A DNA stretch of 34,579 nucleotides from Bacteroidia bacterium (GCA_026391555.1 JAPLEB010000033.1:1-34579), one strand, 5' to 3'. Counted from the stretch's first letter, positions 10,425 to 19,838 are shown. Translations and numbers: made by a program. The notes: a model not told the origin generated them from the sequence alone.

Positions 10425-11111
10425 ATGAAGCTTTTTGTTATTGAAGGAGTTGACGGTGCAGGCAAATCGACACAGATAAAACTGTTGCAAGACTTTTTTT
10501 CAAAGAAAATGTATAACTGTGAATATCTGCACTTTCCGAGAACCAAAGCTCCATATTTCGGTGAGCTTATTGCAAGGTTCTTGAGGGGTGAATTTGGTTC
10601 TCTTAATGATGTCGATCCCTACCTTGTTGCAATGCTTTATGCAGGTGACAGAAAAGATGCTTCAGATGTTATCAGAAACTGGTTAAAAGACGGGAAGATA
10701 GTCCTGCTTGACAGATATACCTATTCAAATATTGCCTATCAGTGTGCCAAGCTGCAGGAGATACCGGCACAGGATGAGCTTATGAGATGGATTCTCTCAC
10801 TTGAATTTAACCATTTTGGCATACCTGAACCCGACCTTAATATTTTCCTTGATGTTCCTTTTACTTTCACCGAAAAAAAGTTATCAAATTCCAGAACAGG
10901 CAATGACCGTACCTACCTTAACGGAACCATGGATATTCACGAAGAGAGTCTGGTGTTTCAGAAAAAGGTCAGGGATATTTATCGGAGAATTGCGCAATCG
11001 GATGACCGGCTTGCAGTCGTTGATTGCAGTAACAGAAATGGTTCGATGCTGGCGCCTGAGGAAATATTTGATCTTATAATAAAAATATTCACCAATCGAA
11101 AGTTCATCTGA
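10425..11111 (+). CDS. tmk: Thymidylate kinase
   Basis: This enzyme phosphorylates dTMP to dTDP in dTTP synthesis. Visible features are the P-loop GVDGAGKST (8-16), the DRY motif in LLDRYTYSNIAYQ (96-98) that contacts the nucleotide, and NIFLDVP before the lid region. The protein has 228 aa, slightly longer than the roughly 210 aa typical of E. coli-type enzymes. The lid region reads EKKLSNSRTGNDR. The stop codon is separated by one base from the ATG of the next gene, so the two are almost certainly cotranscribed. Confidence 0.93.
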   Translation: MKLFVIEGVDGAGKSTQIKLLQDFFSKKMYNCEYLHFPRTKAPYFGELIARFLRGEFGSLNDVDPYLVAMLYAGDRKDASDVIRNWLKDGKIVLLDRYTYSNIAYQCAKLQEIPAQDELMRWILSLEFNHFGIPEPDLNIFLDVPFTFTEKKLSNSRTGNDRTYLNGTMDIHEESLVFQKKVRDIYRRIAQSDDRLAVVDCSNRNGSMLAPEEIFDLIIKIFTNRKFI

Positions 11112-11112
11112 T

Positions 11113-12234
11113 ATGAATATCTCCAGAATTGCCGGCAGAATAATTATTGGTCTCGTATTTATCTTCTCAGGCATAGTAAAAGCAATTGATCCGTTAGGCT
11201 CGGCTTACAAATTTCATGATTATTTTCAGGCATTTAATATTGGTTTTCTGAACTCGCTCAGCCTCTTTCTGGCAATTTTATTATGCACAGCGGAATTCAT
11301 TGCAGGTTTCTCTGTTTTGACAGGTTTCAGGCAAAAAACCGGGATTTGGGTTGTTTTGCTCCTTATGATAATTTTTACGCCACTTACTTTCATTCTTGCA
11401 TTGACTAATCCTGTTTCAGACTGTGGATGTTTCGGTGACGCAATACATCTGACCAACTGGCAGACATTCGGAAAAAATATCATTTTAATTGCACTAGCGA
11501 TAGTTCTTTATGCTGGCAGGAAGCAGGTAAAATATCTTTTCAGTACTTTTACTGAATGGGTTGTAATAGCCAGCGCTATTGTACTTTTCATTCTTTTTTC
11601 CCTCTACAATTTAAGATATCTTCCGGTTCTGGATTTTCTACCATATAAAACCGGTGTAAAGATCACCGATAAAATGGTTGTTCCTGAAGGAGTACAGGTT
11701 GATGAATTCCAGACAACATTTATATATGAAAAAGACGGAATTAAAAAGGAGTTCAACCTTAATAATTATCCGGCAGACGATACCACATGGAAGTTTGTTG
11801 ACCAGAAATCGGTTCTTATTAAAAAAGGATATCAGCCTCCGATACACGATTTCAGTATTACGGCAATGAATGGGGAGGATCTAACTCAGAAAGTATTATC
11901 TTGTCCCGGATACTCTGTCTTAATGATCTCTAAAAAGCTTGCAGAGTCGGGTAAAAAACATTTGTCAGATGGATTTGAACTTGGCAATTTTTGCATTGGT
12001 AACGGAATTAATTTTTACATTCTGACCGCTTCAGGAACCGATGAGGTGAAAAGTTACGGCAACGGTCTTCCGTTTTGTACTGTTGATGAAACTACATTGA
12101 AAACCATAGTTAGAGCAAATCCGGGTTACGTTCTACTAAAAGAGGGGACCATTATTGGTAAATGGTCCTGGGCAAATGTTCCTGAAAAGGAGTGGTTCGG
12201 CAAACAGAACAAACAAAGATTCATAAGTAAATAG
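11113..12234 (+). CDS. DoxX/MauE-like membrane protein with C-terminal thioredoxin-like domain
   Basis: The protein has 373 aa. The N-terminal half has about five hydrophobic segments (roughly 8-25, 48-70, 78-98, 121-136, 148-166) and resembles the DoxX/MauE membrane family. A conserved DCGCFGDA motif (103-110) with paired cysteines lies at the end of the third helix. The C-terminal part (about 170-373) is soluble and probably extracytoplasmic. Its ending, with PFCTVDETTLK and NPGYVLLKEGTIIGKW, looks like a thioredoxin-like fold, but I see no CxxC active site. MauE-type proteins are linked to disulfide formation, so envelope redox is a reasonable but unproven role. The same gene type is next to tpiA in Bacteroides (BT_3928 family). 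Confidence 0.8.
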   Translation: MNISRIAGRIIIGLVFIFSGIVKAIDPLGSAYKFHDYFQAFNIGFLNSLSLFLAILLCTAEFIAGFSVLTGFRQKTGIWVVLLLMIIFTPLTFILALTNPVSDCGCFGDAIHLTNWQTFGKNIILIALAIVLYAGRKQVKYLFSTFTEWVVIASAIVLFILFSLYNLRYLPVLDFLPYKTGVKITDKMVVPEGVQVDEFQTTFIYEKDGIKKEFNLNNYPADDTTWKFVDQKSVLIKKGYQPPIHDFSITAMNGEDLTQKVLSCPGYSVLMISKKLAESGKKHLSDGFELGNFCIGNGINFYILTASGTDEVKSYGNGLPFCTVDETTLKTIVRANPGYVLLKEGTIIGKWSWANVPEKEWFGKQNKQRFISK

Positions 12235-12295
12235 CACAAAAAGATTAAATGATTATTACCTTTAAATAATATTACCATTTAAAACAGTGATTTAT

Positions 12296-13054
12296 ATGAG
12301 AAAGAAAATTGTTGCCGGTAACTGGAAAATGAATATGAATCTGGCAGAAGGCCTGAAATTCGCGGGGTCAGTAGAGAAGTACTTTAAGGAGAAACCTTCG
12401 GGAAAGACAGTGGTTATCTTATGCACACCATTTATCCATCTGGCCGGCGTCTCTGAAATTCTGAAACACGGGAAGGTAGCCCTTGGTGCACAGAACTGTG
12501 CTGTAGAGGCTTCCGGAGCCTTTACGGGTGAGATATCGGCATATATGGTTAGAAGTACCGGAGCTGAATATGTTATTATCGGGCATTCTGAAAGGAGGAG
12601 CTATTATCATGAGGATGATAAACTCCTGAATAAAAAGACATTACTCGCGATTAACAGCGGACTGAAGGTGATCTTCTGTTGCGGTGAAGTATTAAATGAG
12701 AGAGAAACCGGGAAACATTTTCTTATAATAAGAAGGCAACTTGAAGAGGGATTATTCAGCCTTACTGAGGAACAGATGGATATGATTATTGTTGCTTATG
12801 AACCAGTGTGGGCGATAGGAACCGGGTTGACTGCAACTCCCGGGCAGGCACAGGAGATGCATAAATACATCCGCGACCTTGTTAAAGAAAAATATGGAAA
12901 CGATTGTGCAAAAAAACTGCCAATTCTTTACGGGGGAAGCTGTAAACCTTCAAATGCAGCAGAGATATTCTCAAAACCCGATGTAGATGGCGGGCTGATA
13001 GGTGGCGCTTCACTTAAGAAAGAGGATTTCATAGCAATAGTTGAAGCTATATAA
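12296..13054 (+). CDS. tpiA: Triose-phosphate isomerase
   Basis: This enzyme interconverts dihydroxyacetone phosphate and glyceraldehyde-3-phosphate in glycolysis. The active-site residues are present: Lys11 in GNWKMN, His97 in IIGHSERR, Glu169 in AYEPVWAIGTG (start of loop 6), and the phosphate-binding YGGSCKPSN and GGASLK. With the ATG at 12296 (MRKKIVAGNWKMN) the protein is 252 aa, the normal size. The longer frame from a GTG at 12287 adds only three residues and is less likely. It is the third gene of the tmk-led run, 61 bp after the membrane protein gene and 20 bp before the giant gene. Confidence 0.97.
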   Translation: MRKKIVAGNWKMNMNLAEGLKFAGSVEKYFKEKPSGKTVVILCTPFIHLAGVSEILKHGKVALGAQNCAVEASGAFTGEISAYMVRSTGAEYVIIGHSERRSYYHEDDKLLNKKTLLAINSGLKVIFCCGEVLNERETGKHFLIIRRQLEEGLFSLTEEQMDMIIVAYEPVWAIGTGLTATPGQAQEMHKYIRDLVKEKYGNDCAKKLPILYGGSCKPSNAAEIFSKPDVDGGLIGGASLKKEDFIAIVEAI

Positions 13055-13074
13055 TAATTTAATAAGTTGGTTTC

Positions 13075-16000
13075 ATGCTAAGAAAGCTGGCAATTCTGAC
13101 TCTTTTACTGATGCTCGTCTCCCGTTCTATCTTGCTATCACAGGCCAGATTTGCATTTTCAGGGGACCCTGCACAATACAGGGAGGAACTTACAACTTTT
13201 ATGGGACCTAACCTTAATCCTGAACAGATTGCCAACCTTAATACCTTCCTTGCCAGATGGGATAGCGCAGCTTTCAGCAAAGAGAATATGGTTAAGATAA
13301 TTGACGTTTCGAGTCAGCTCTCAGCCAGATCAATGAGACCAGTTCCCCATTTTAATGATTATCTCATGACCCTCAATTATTTCATCGGGTATAAGCTTGA
13401 TGTTGCATTTTTAACCAACTGGCTTACAGGGTTAAGTGAAATAGCTTTTAGTCCAGGGTTTACAAATGATAATATCGACAAGTACTTTAAAAGCACCGGT
13501 TCGATGATAAAAGAAAATGTTCTGTATGAATCGGGAAGTATTAAATGGAAAGTTAAAAATACTACCCTCAGGTTTTTACATGACACTGTTTTTCATGTAG
13601 TCATTTCGGATGCTACTCTTACATGTTATTCACAAAAAGACAGTACTGAACTGTTCAATGTCACAGGAATCTATTATCCTGAAATACAACAATTCAAAGG
13701 GACGAAAGGTATTGTTACATGGGAAAAAGCCGGGTATTCCGGAAAAGATGTATTTGCTGAACTCAGTAACTATTCAATTAACACCACCAAAAGCAGTTTC
13801 ACTATCGATTCAGCCAGGCTCACGCATATTACCTATTTTAAAGAACCAGTCTCAGGGTCACTGACTGATCAGGCAGTCAGCTTCAGCAATAAGGATAAAG
13901 CTAATTATCCACGCTTTGTGACTTATACAGAACAATTCAGGATAAAGAACCTTTATGAAGGTGTCAATTATGAAGGAGGGCTTAGCTTTGAAGGAGCTAA
14001 TGTAAAAGGTACAGGCAAAAGTTATACTCCTGCGAAAATCACTCTTTTCAGGAATGATACACTTTATCTTAAAATCAGTTCAAAAGAGTTTCTCTTTTCG
14101 AAAACAGGCTTAAACAGTCAGGAAACAGCCATCTCACTTTATCTTGATAAAGATTCAATCTACCACTCAAACCTTGGATTTTCATATTTTGCCACAACAA
14201 GGCAGGTTAACCTTTTCAGGACAAATAATCCTATCTCAAAGAGTCCCTATTTCAATTCCTTTCACAGCCTCGACATGTATTTTGAATATCTGTCGTGGAA
14301 TATGAATGAATCAAAAATTATTCTTTCACGGGCAAGGGGATCCTCCCTTGGACAGGCACAATTTGAATCTTCCTCTTTCTTCAATTCAGACTCATTTTTA
14401 CGACTGATGGGGCTTGATGATTACCATCCCCTGAACCGTCTCATTAAGTTTGCTGAATGGTATTATTCCGAAACATTTCCGGTTGTAGAATTTGCCAAAT
14501 GGTTGAACCGGCCCGTGGAAGCAGTTACCGGGTTGTGTATCGATATGGCCAATAAGGGTTTCGTGTTCTACGACCGTGTAAATAATGAGGTCACAATTAA
14601 GAAAAAAACAAAGGACTTCCTCGATTCATACTCCAAAAGAAAGGATTATGATATCATAAACATAGTCAGTGAAACAAAAGCGCCTACCGATAATGCTATT
14701 CTTGATCTGAGAAACTACAGATTGACAGTAAATGGAGTATCCGGTGTTTTCCTCAGCGATACCCAGAGGGTTGCGATATACCCTTATAAACAACAATTGG
14801 TAATCGGAAAAAACAGAAGCCTTCAATTCGACGGTGTTGTTGAAGCAGGGCTCTTTAAAGTATTTGGTCATAATTTCACCTTCAGCTATGATACTTTTAA
14901 GATCAGGTTGCAAAAAATCGATTCCATTAAAATTGCAGTAGAAACAGATAAGAATGATTTATATGGAAATCCAATTATTGAAAATGTTGAAAACATGATA
15001 GAACTTGGAACTGCGGAACTTTATATTGATAATACGAATAATAAATCCGGACTAAAAAGTCTTAAGCAGTATCCTATTATTAATGCAATTACTTACTCAT
15101 ATATTTTCTATGATAAAATACCCGGGCTTGAAGGTATTTATAAACAGAAAGATTTCTATTTCAAAGTGGATCCTTTCACTTATGAAAATATTGACCACTA
15201 TTCTAATGGAGATATGAATCTTTCGGGAGAATTCATCGGAGGAAATATACTCAAACCGATGCGACAATACCTTACAATTCAGGAAAACAATTCACTTGGT
15301 TTTAACATGATCATACCGGAAGAGGGGATTGAAATCTACGGGAACAAGGGCAGATTGTACGATGCTCTAAGCATGAGTAACAAAGGGTTGACAGGAAGCG
15401 GTACTTTAAAGCATTTAACTTCAACCACGAAGTCAGAGGAATATAAATTCTTCCTCGACTCAATGATCACTCAGGCATCAACATTCAATATCGAAAAAGA
15501 CAACTCGGGAATATACCCCGTCCTTAACAGCCAGGATGTTGCAATAAAATGGTTGACTCAAAAAGATGAATGGCTGGCATCTAATGCCACTGGAAAAAGC
15601 TTTAATATGTTCGAGAATGGAACAACTCTTGATGGTACATTAAAACTGACACCAGTAAGGCTGAATGGTACAGGAATAATCAATATGACCGATTCGAGGA
15701 TTACTTCAAATCTTTTCAGTTTTGCGTCTGATGTAATCAAAGCAGATACCGCTGATTATAATCTGAAATCACTTACTACCGGTGGGTATTCATTCGTTGC
15801 TGAAAACGCTAATACCGATATCAATTTTGATCTCAGGATGACCCGTTTCCGTCTTAACACCGATTCTTCAGTAGTTAAATTCCCTGAACTGCAGTATATC
15901 TGTACAATGACTGATTTTACATACAATATTGAGAACAGGGTGTTGAATATGGAGCAAAAGGGAAAATCAAATACTCCGCTTTTAACAGCAGACAAGCTTC

Positions 16001-17568
16001 TCAGGTTGGATTTTGCAAAACTTGATAAACCTACTTTTTTCGCGACAGATAATCTTAGCGACACTATTGCTTTTTCATCATGGAAAGGAAGCTATCACCT
16101 TGACCAGGAATATATTGAAGCAGAAAACATAAACTATATACATATTGCCGACGCACTTATTCAACCTGAAAACGGGAAAATAATCATCAACAGAAGAGCA
16201 AAAATACAGACAATGCAGAATGCCATAATTGCGCTCAATAACCGGCACATATTGCATTCGGCCAAAATTGATATTGAATCGACTAAACGATATACAGGCA
16301 GCGCCATTTACGATTATATCAATGAAGATAAAGAGATTCAGCAGATAACTTTCCCGGAACTTGCAGTTGATACTATGAGAACCAGCGCCAAAGGTTATAT
16401 CCCTGTCACTCAAAATTTTATGCTCAACCCTGCTTTTTCTTATTCCGGCGATGTAACACTCTCTGCCAGGGCTGACCTTCTTTCCTTCACGGGAGCTGCA
16501 GGAATTGCGCATAACTGTAGTACAATCAAGAGTTATAACATCAAATTCAAATCGTCAATCGATCCAAAAAACGTTATGATCCCTGTAAGCGACAAACCGA
16601 GGGATAGTAATGATAATCTAGTTTTTTCAGGTTCATATATCAACATTGATTCTATTCATATCTATCCGGCATTCCTTTCGGCACAAAAATCATGGACCGA
16701 TGTTGCCCTGGTAAATTCAAATGGCTGGCTCTACTATGAAAAAGCTAAAGGCAGGTATATAATCACCTCCCTTGAAAAACTGGCTGATCAGAGCCTTCCT
16801 GGCAATATGATCGCATTCGACAAGAACTATTGCGTAATGTCGGGAGAGGGAAATCTCAATTTCGGAGCCAAATATGACCTGGTTAAATTCACCAGCGCAG
16901 GGAAGGTAATCCATGCCATTGATTCAGGGAAAGTTAACCTTGAATCCATACTGGCTCTCGACTTCCACTTCTCGTCGGAAGCTCTTAAGGTGATGGCAGA
17001 TGAGATCAGGATGATGCCTTCACTAAAACCTGTAAATCTGAACACCGATCTGAATAACAAAGGTATGAAAGATCTTATGGGAGTAACTGCTGCCACACAG
17101 ATGAAAGAGGAGATTGACCTGTTTGGCACTTCAAGAAACCTGCCAAAAGAGTTCACCTATGAGCTTCTGCTTAACGATGTGAAACTATACTGGAATGAAG
17201 CTACATCATCGTTCAGATCAAGTGGGAAAATTGGTATCGGATTCATAGGGCCACAACCTATAAATGTATATGTCGACGGTTATATTGAAATTCAGCGCAG
17301 AAGATCAGGCGACATGATCGATGTATATCTGAAAGCGGATGAATCAACATGGTATTATTTCTCATATTTCAGAGGAGTGATGATGGCACAGGCTGGAAAT
17401 AATAGCTTTAACACAATTATTGCCAATACGAAACTGAATGACAGGAAACATCCCGATTCATCAATCAGGGTGCCTTATACATATATGATTGCCAGTGAAG
17501 ACCGTCTTGGACGTTTCCTCAGACGAATGGCCAGTGATAATGCAGGGGAAGAAGAAGTTACAAGATAG
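13075..17568 (+). CDS. Very large secreted beta-rich protein of unknown function
   Basis: I do not recognise this 1497-aa protein. A hydrophobic signal sequence (residues about 4-22) precedes ARFAFSGDPAQYREEL, so it is predicted to be exported. There is no lipobox, no obvious C-terminal sorting domain and no further membrane helix. After about 110 mostly helical residues, the chain is rich in alternating hydrophobic/polar beta-strand patterns with many N, S, T and D residues. Phrases such as 'N-x-D-x-I-Y' and 'GxxxF/LxG' recur. A helical insert lies around residues 470-520 (LIKFAEWYYSE...). The C-terminus is conserved-looking, with WYYFSYFRGVMMAQ and EDRLGRFLRRM. It follows tpiA by 20 bp, so cotranscription is likely. 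A structural or transport role in the envelope is only a guess. Confidence 0.85.
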   Translation: MLRKLAILTLLLMLVSRSILLSQARFAFSGDPAQYREELTTFMGPNLNPEQIANLNTFLARWDSAAFSKENMVKIIDVSSQLSARSMRPVPHFNDYLMTLNYFIGYKLDVAFLTNWLTGLSEIAFSPGFTNDNIDKYFKSTGSMIKENVLYESGSIKWKVKNTTLRFLHDTVFHVVISDATLTCYSQKDSTELFNVTGIYYPEIQQFKGTKGIVTWEKAGYSGKDVFAELSNYSINTTKSSFTIDSARLTHITYFKEPVSGSLTDQAVSFSNKDKANYPRFVTYTEQFRIKNLYEGVNYEGGLSFEGANVKGTGKSYTPAKITLFRNDTLYLKISSKEFLFSKTGLNSQETAISLYLDKDSIYHSNLGFSYFATTRQVNLFRTNNPISKSPYFNSFHSLDMYFEYLSWNMNESKIILSRARGSSLGQAQFESSSFFNSDSFLRLMGLDDYHPLNRLIKFAEWYYSETFPVVEFAKWLNRPVEAVTGLCIDMANKGFVFYDRVNNEVTIKKKTKDFLDSYSKRKDYDIINIVSETKAPTDNAILDLRNYRLTVNGVSGVFLSDTQRVAIYPYKQQLVIGKNRSLQFDGVVEAGLFKVFGHNFTFSYDTFKIRLQKIDSIKIAVETDKNDLYGNPIIENVENMIELGTAELYIDNTNNKSGLKSLKQYPIINAITYSYIFYDKIPGLEGIYKQKDFYFKVDPFTYENIDHYSNGDMNLSGEFIGGNILKPMRQYLTIQENNSLGFNMIIPEEGIEIYGNKGRLYDALSMSNKGLTGSGTLKHLTSTTKSEEYKFFLDSMITQASTFNIEKDNSGIYPVLNSQDVAIKWLTQKDEWLASNATGKSFNMFENGTTLDGTLKLTPVRLNGTGIINMTDSRITSNLFSFASDVIKADTADYNLKSLTTGGYSFVAENANTDINFDLRMTRFRLNTDSSVVKFPELQYICTMTDFTYNIENRVLNMEQKGKSNTPLLTADKLLRLDFAKLDKPTFFATDNLSDTIAFSSWKGSYHLDQEYIEAENINYIHIADALIQPENGKIIINRRAKIQTMQNAIIALNNRHILHSAKIDIESTKRYTGSAIYDYINEDKEIQQITFPELAVDTMRTSAKGYIPVTQNFMLNPAFSYSGDVTLSARADLLSFTGAAGIAHNCSTIKSYNIKFKSSIDPKNVMIPVSDKPRDSNDNLVFSGSYINIDSIHIYPAFLSAQKSWTDVALVNSNGWLYYEKAKGRYIITSLEKLADQSLPGNMIAFDKNYCVMSGEGNLNFGAKYDLVKFTSAGKVIHAIDSGKVNLESILALDFHFSSEALKVMADEIRMMPSLKPVNLNTDLNNKGMKDLMGVTAATQMKEEIDLFGTSRNLPKEFTYELLLNDVKLYWNEATSSFRSSGKIGIGFIGPQPINVYVDGYIEIQRRRSGDMIDVYLKADESTWYYFSYFRGVMMAQAGNNSFNTIIANTKLNDRKHPDSSIRVPYTYMIASEDRLGRFLRRMASDNAGEEEVTR

Positions 17569-17632
17569 ATGCCCTGCCTCTTTCACCAAGTTCAATCAGT
17601 TCCAGATCGTGGATATTCTTCCATGCTTGTCC

Positions 17633-17754
17633 ACCTCATCCCCCTTGCCCCCTTCTCCCAGGAGAGAAGGGGGTAACTAAATGTTATTCATTATCTTAGC
17701 CTCACCCACTTGGGGGAGAGCTTGCCCCGACTTGTCAGTGGGTTGGGGAGAGGC
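17633..17754. repeat. GC-rich palindromic intergenic repeat, copy 2
   Basis: It begins acctcatccccc and contains the same perfect hairpin cccccttctc/gagaaggggg as copy 1, here with a ccagga loop. A second GC-rich block with cctcaccc and ggggagagg follows. It differs from copy 1 in the spacer and second hairpin, so the copies are divergent members of one family. Confidence 0.65.
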
Positions 17755-17853
17755 GGATTTCAAAAGGGGAATGCATGAGGTAAAAAAGAGTATGAGTCAT
17801 CCTTAGTAACACAAAGGTATTCAAAAAGAATACTGAGATTATTTCAAATTATC

Positions 17854-17861
17854 TAATTTTG
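17854..17861 (+). promoter_or_regulatory. -7 box for rsmE
   Basis: TAATTTTG matches TAnnTTTG and ends 15 nt before the rsmE ATG. No clear TTTG -33 element is seen. Confidence 0.4.
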
Positions 17862-17876
17862 TAAAAACTTATTGCT

Positions 17877-18581
17877 ATGCAGATATTTTATGCTCCTGAC
17901 ATAACCGGTGATGCGTACACCTTAGACGAGAAAGAGTCAAAACATTGTATCAGGGTTTTAAGAATGATAAAGGGAACCGGTGTTAGATTAATAGACGGAA
18001 AAGGCAATCTTTATGAAGGTATCATAAGCAACCCTGACTCAAAAAAATGTACTATCGCTATAACCGGATTGATAAAAGATTTCGAAAAACGAAACTTCAG
18101 GCTTCACATTGCAATCTCTCCATTAAAGAATCCTGAACGTTTTGAATGGTTCGTCGAGAAGAGTGTTGAGATCGGCGTTGAAGAGATTACTCCTCTTATC
18201 TGCAGGAACACCGAAAAGCCGGGAATAAAGACTGAGAGAGTCAATAACCTGATAATCTCGGCAATGAAGCAATCGCTCAAAACAACTAAAACGATATTGA
18301 ACGACCCTTGCCTTTTCAATGATTTTGTAAATAAGGATTTTAAAGGAAGCCGTATGATTGCTCATTGCAATGATTCATTTAAAAGGAGTAAGATATCTGA
18401 AGTATATTCAAAAAATGAAAATGCACTAATTCTTATTGGACCAGAAGGCGATTTCAGTGAAGCAGAGATTGATTATGCTACTAATAAATATTTTATCCCT
18501 GTTCATCTGGGCCTTAGCCGGCTGAGAACAGAAACGGCAGGCGTTGCAGCCTGTCATTCCATATACTTTATTAACCAGTAA
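17877..18581 (+). CDS. rsmE: 16S rRNA (uracil1498-N3)-methyltransferase RsmE
   Basis: RsmE is a SPOUT-superfamily methyltransferase that modifies U1498 in the decoding region of 16S rRNA. The N-terminal PUA-like domain carries KESKHCIRVLRM. The C-terminal trefoil-knot SAM site shows the family hallmarks LILIGPEGDFSEAEID and LGLSRLRTETAG. The length (234 aa) is typical. The start ATG at 17877 follows a -7 box closely. It converges with the zinc-ribbon gene, with only 9 bp between the stop codons. Confidence 0.95.
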   Translation: MQIFYAPDITGDAYTLDEKESKHCIRVLRMIKGTGVRLIDGKGNLYEGIISNPDSKKCTIAITGLIKDFEKRNFRLHIAISPLKNPERFEWFVEKSVEIGVEEITPLICRNTEKPGIKTERVNNLIISAMKQSLKTTKTILNDPCLFNDFVNKDFKGSRMIAHCNDSFKRSKISEVYSKNENALILIGPEGDFSEAEIDYATNKYFIPVHLGLSRLRTETAGVAACHSIYFINQ

Positions 18582-18599
18582 AAGAAGACTTTATCTGGT
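18574..18599. terminator. Small hairpin shared by convergent gene ends
   Basis: accagtaaa (18574-18582) pairs with tttatctggt (18590-18599) with one bulged base. It overlaps both stop codons of rsmE and the zinc-ribbon gene. There is no T-tract on either strand, so termination by this hairpin is uncertain. Confidence 0.3.
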
Positions 18600-18803
18600 C
18601 AGATTGCTAATTAACTCTCCAATGTTTTTCTTTGGTACTTTATACAATTCAGTGTATCTGCATTTCTGGCATGAAATGAATGTAAATCTTCTGTTGTGAA
18701 ATTCGAACATTCTTGTCCAGAAACTGCCAATGGTCCACATTTCACCAATTTCGTACTGTTTATTGCCACATTTAGGGCAAGTGTATTTTAATATCTGGTT
18801 CAT
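18591..18803 (-). CDS. Small zinc-ribbon protein
   Basis: The protein has 70 aa. Two cysteine pairs, CPKC (near residue 9) and CQKC (near residue 50), are placed as in a zinc ribbon. The intervening segment has [23 protein letters not shown]. It resembles the small nucleic-acid-binding-type zinc-ribbon family (PF09855-like) of unknown function. Its ATG overlaps the stop of the upstream ribbon-helix-helix gene in an ATGA arrangement, so translation is probably coupled. It is the last gene of the SPFH operon. Confidence 0.8.
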   Translation of the reverse strand: MNQILKYTCPKCGNKQYEIGEMWTIGSFWTRMFEFHNRRFTFISCQKCRYTELYKVPKKNIGELISNLTR

Positions 18804-18982
18804 GGTTCCTCTTTGTTAATATTTTCAGTCCATTTTTTCCATCTGCCCGATTTTCGAAGAGCCTGATCAAGTATATACTCAATCTGCCCATTGGTGCTGC
18901 GGAATTCATCAGCTGCCCATTTTTCCAATGCCTTAAGCTTCTCCGGGTCAATCCTGAGAACAAATGGTTTTTTCTCACTCAT
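18800..18982 (-). CDS. Arc/ribbon-helix-helix-like DNA-binding protein
   Basis: The protein has 60 aa. [39 protein letters not shown]... fits the ribbon-helix-helix fold: a short beta-strand (PFVLRID), helix 1 ([14 protein letters not shown]), the turn and helix 2 ([16 protein letters not shown]). Arc/CopG-type proteins of this size bind operators as dimers, and some annotation systems label such genes antitoxin-like. No toxin gene lies beside it. It begins 1 bp after the SPFH gene's stop and overlaps the zinc-ribbon gene by 4 bp, so it is the middle gene of a three-gene operon. Autoregulation of that operon is a natural inference. Confidence 0.8.
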   Translation of the reverse strand: MSEKKPFVLRIDPEKLKALEKWAADEFRSTNGQIEYILDQALRKSGRWKKWTENINKEEP

Positions 18983-18983
18983 G

Positions 18984-19838
18984 TTATGAATGCAAAGTTC
19001 CTGTGTTTACAATCGGTGTAACATCTCTGTCGCCGCAAAGAACAACCATCAGGTTACTAACCATGGCAGCTTTCTTCTCCTCATCGAGGTCAACTATTTT
19101 TTTAACGGATAGTTGCTCCAGAGCCATCTCGACCATTGATACTGCTCCTTCAACAATTTTAAACCGGGCTGATACAACCGCTGATGCCTGTTGTCTTCTG
19201 AGCATTGCATTTGCTATCTCTTCAGCATAGGCAATATAGTTAATCCTGGCTTCAATAACTTCAATACCACAAATCTGCAATCTTTCTCTTATCTCTCTCT
19301 CAAGTTCACTATTTACCTCTTCTCCCCCGCTTCTGAGAGCAATAACGGCTTCATGATCCTCAAAGTTATCATAAGGATATAGACCTGCAAGTTTGCGAAG
19401 GGCAGCATCACTTTGTACCAATACAAAATGTTGATAATCATCTACATCAAAAACTGCGTTATATGTCTCGGCAACTCTCCAGACCAGCACTAAGCCAATT
19501 TTGATCGGGTTACCTATTTTGTCGTTAACCTTGATTGGATCGCTATTAAAGTTCCGGGCTCTTAGTGATACTCTCCTCTTAATATAAAAGGGATTTACCC
19601 AGAAAAATCCATTTTCCCTGATCGTTCCTTTATACGCCCCAAACAAAACCATAACGCACGATCCGTTTGGATATACCACTGTAAATCCAAGAATCGTGAA
19701 GATGAACAGTAGTGTTAGAATTGCTCCAGGCCAGATTTTCTCAAAAGCGAATCCGGCAATTGCTCCGCTGATTAACAATAATGCTGCCAGCAGAGCCAGA
19801 TAACCCGAAATGGGTTGCACAGAAAATTCTTTTTTCAT
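18984..19838 (-). CDS. SPFH/band-7 (stomatin-like) membrane protein
   Basis: The protein has 284 aa. Two adjacent hydrophobic segments (about 13-31 and 36-54) form an N-terminal membrane anchor. The SPFH/band-7 domain follows, from [27 protein letters not shown] to about residue 230. A charged helical stretch ([28 protein letters not shown]) is typical of flotillin/stomatin oligomers. SPFH proteins form membrane-associated rings and organise or protect membrane complexes. The actual function of this subgroup is unknown. The gene has the best promoter in the window (TTTG-N20-TATCTTTG), 26 nt from its ATG, and leads the RHH and zinc-ribbon genes. Confidence 0.9.
   Translation of the reverse strand: MKKEFSVQPISGYLALLAALLLISGAIAGFAFEKIWPGAILTLLFIFTILGFTVVYPNGSCVMVLFGAYKGTIRENGFFWVNPFYIKRRVSLRARNFNSDPIKVNDKIGNPIKIGLVLVWRVAETYNAVFDVDDYQHFVLVQSDAALRKLAGLYPYDNFEDHEAVIALRSGGEEVNSELEREIRERLQICGIEVIEARINYIAYAEEIANAMLRRQQASAVVSARFKIVEGAVSMVEMALEQLSVKKIVDLDEEKKAAMVSNLMVVLCGDRDVTPIVNTGTLHS

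Larger units (their letters stand above)
17569..17876. other. Intergenic spacer with palindromic repeat
   Basis: This 308-bp gap lies between the giant secreted protein and rsmE. It contains the second GC-rich palindromic repeat and, near its end, a -7 box for rsmE. No gene is supported. Confidence 0.6.

Noticed and set aside
16078-16512. 144-aa minus-strand frame within the giant secreted protein gene
   Set aside because: It is antisense to a long coding frame, with no start context or domain signal.
18800-18982. Ribbon-helix-helix gene as part of a toxin-antitoxin pair
   Set aside because: The neighbours are an SPFH membrane protein and a zinc-ribbon protein; no toxin-like gene is adjacent.
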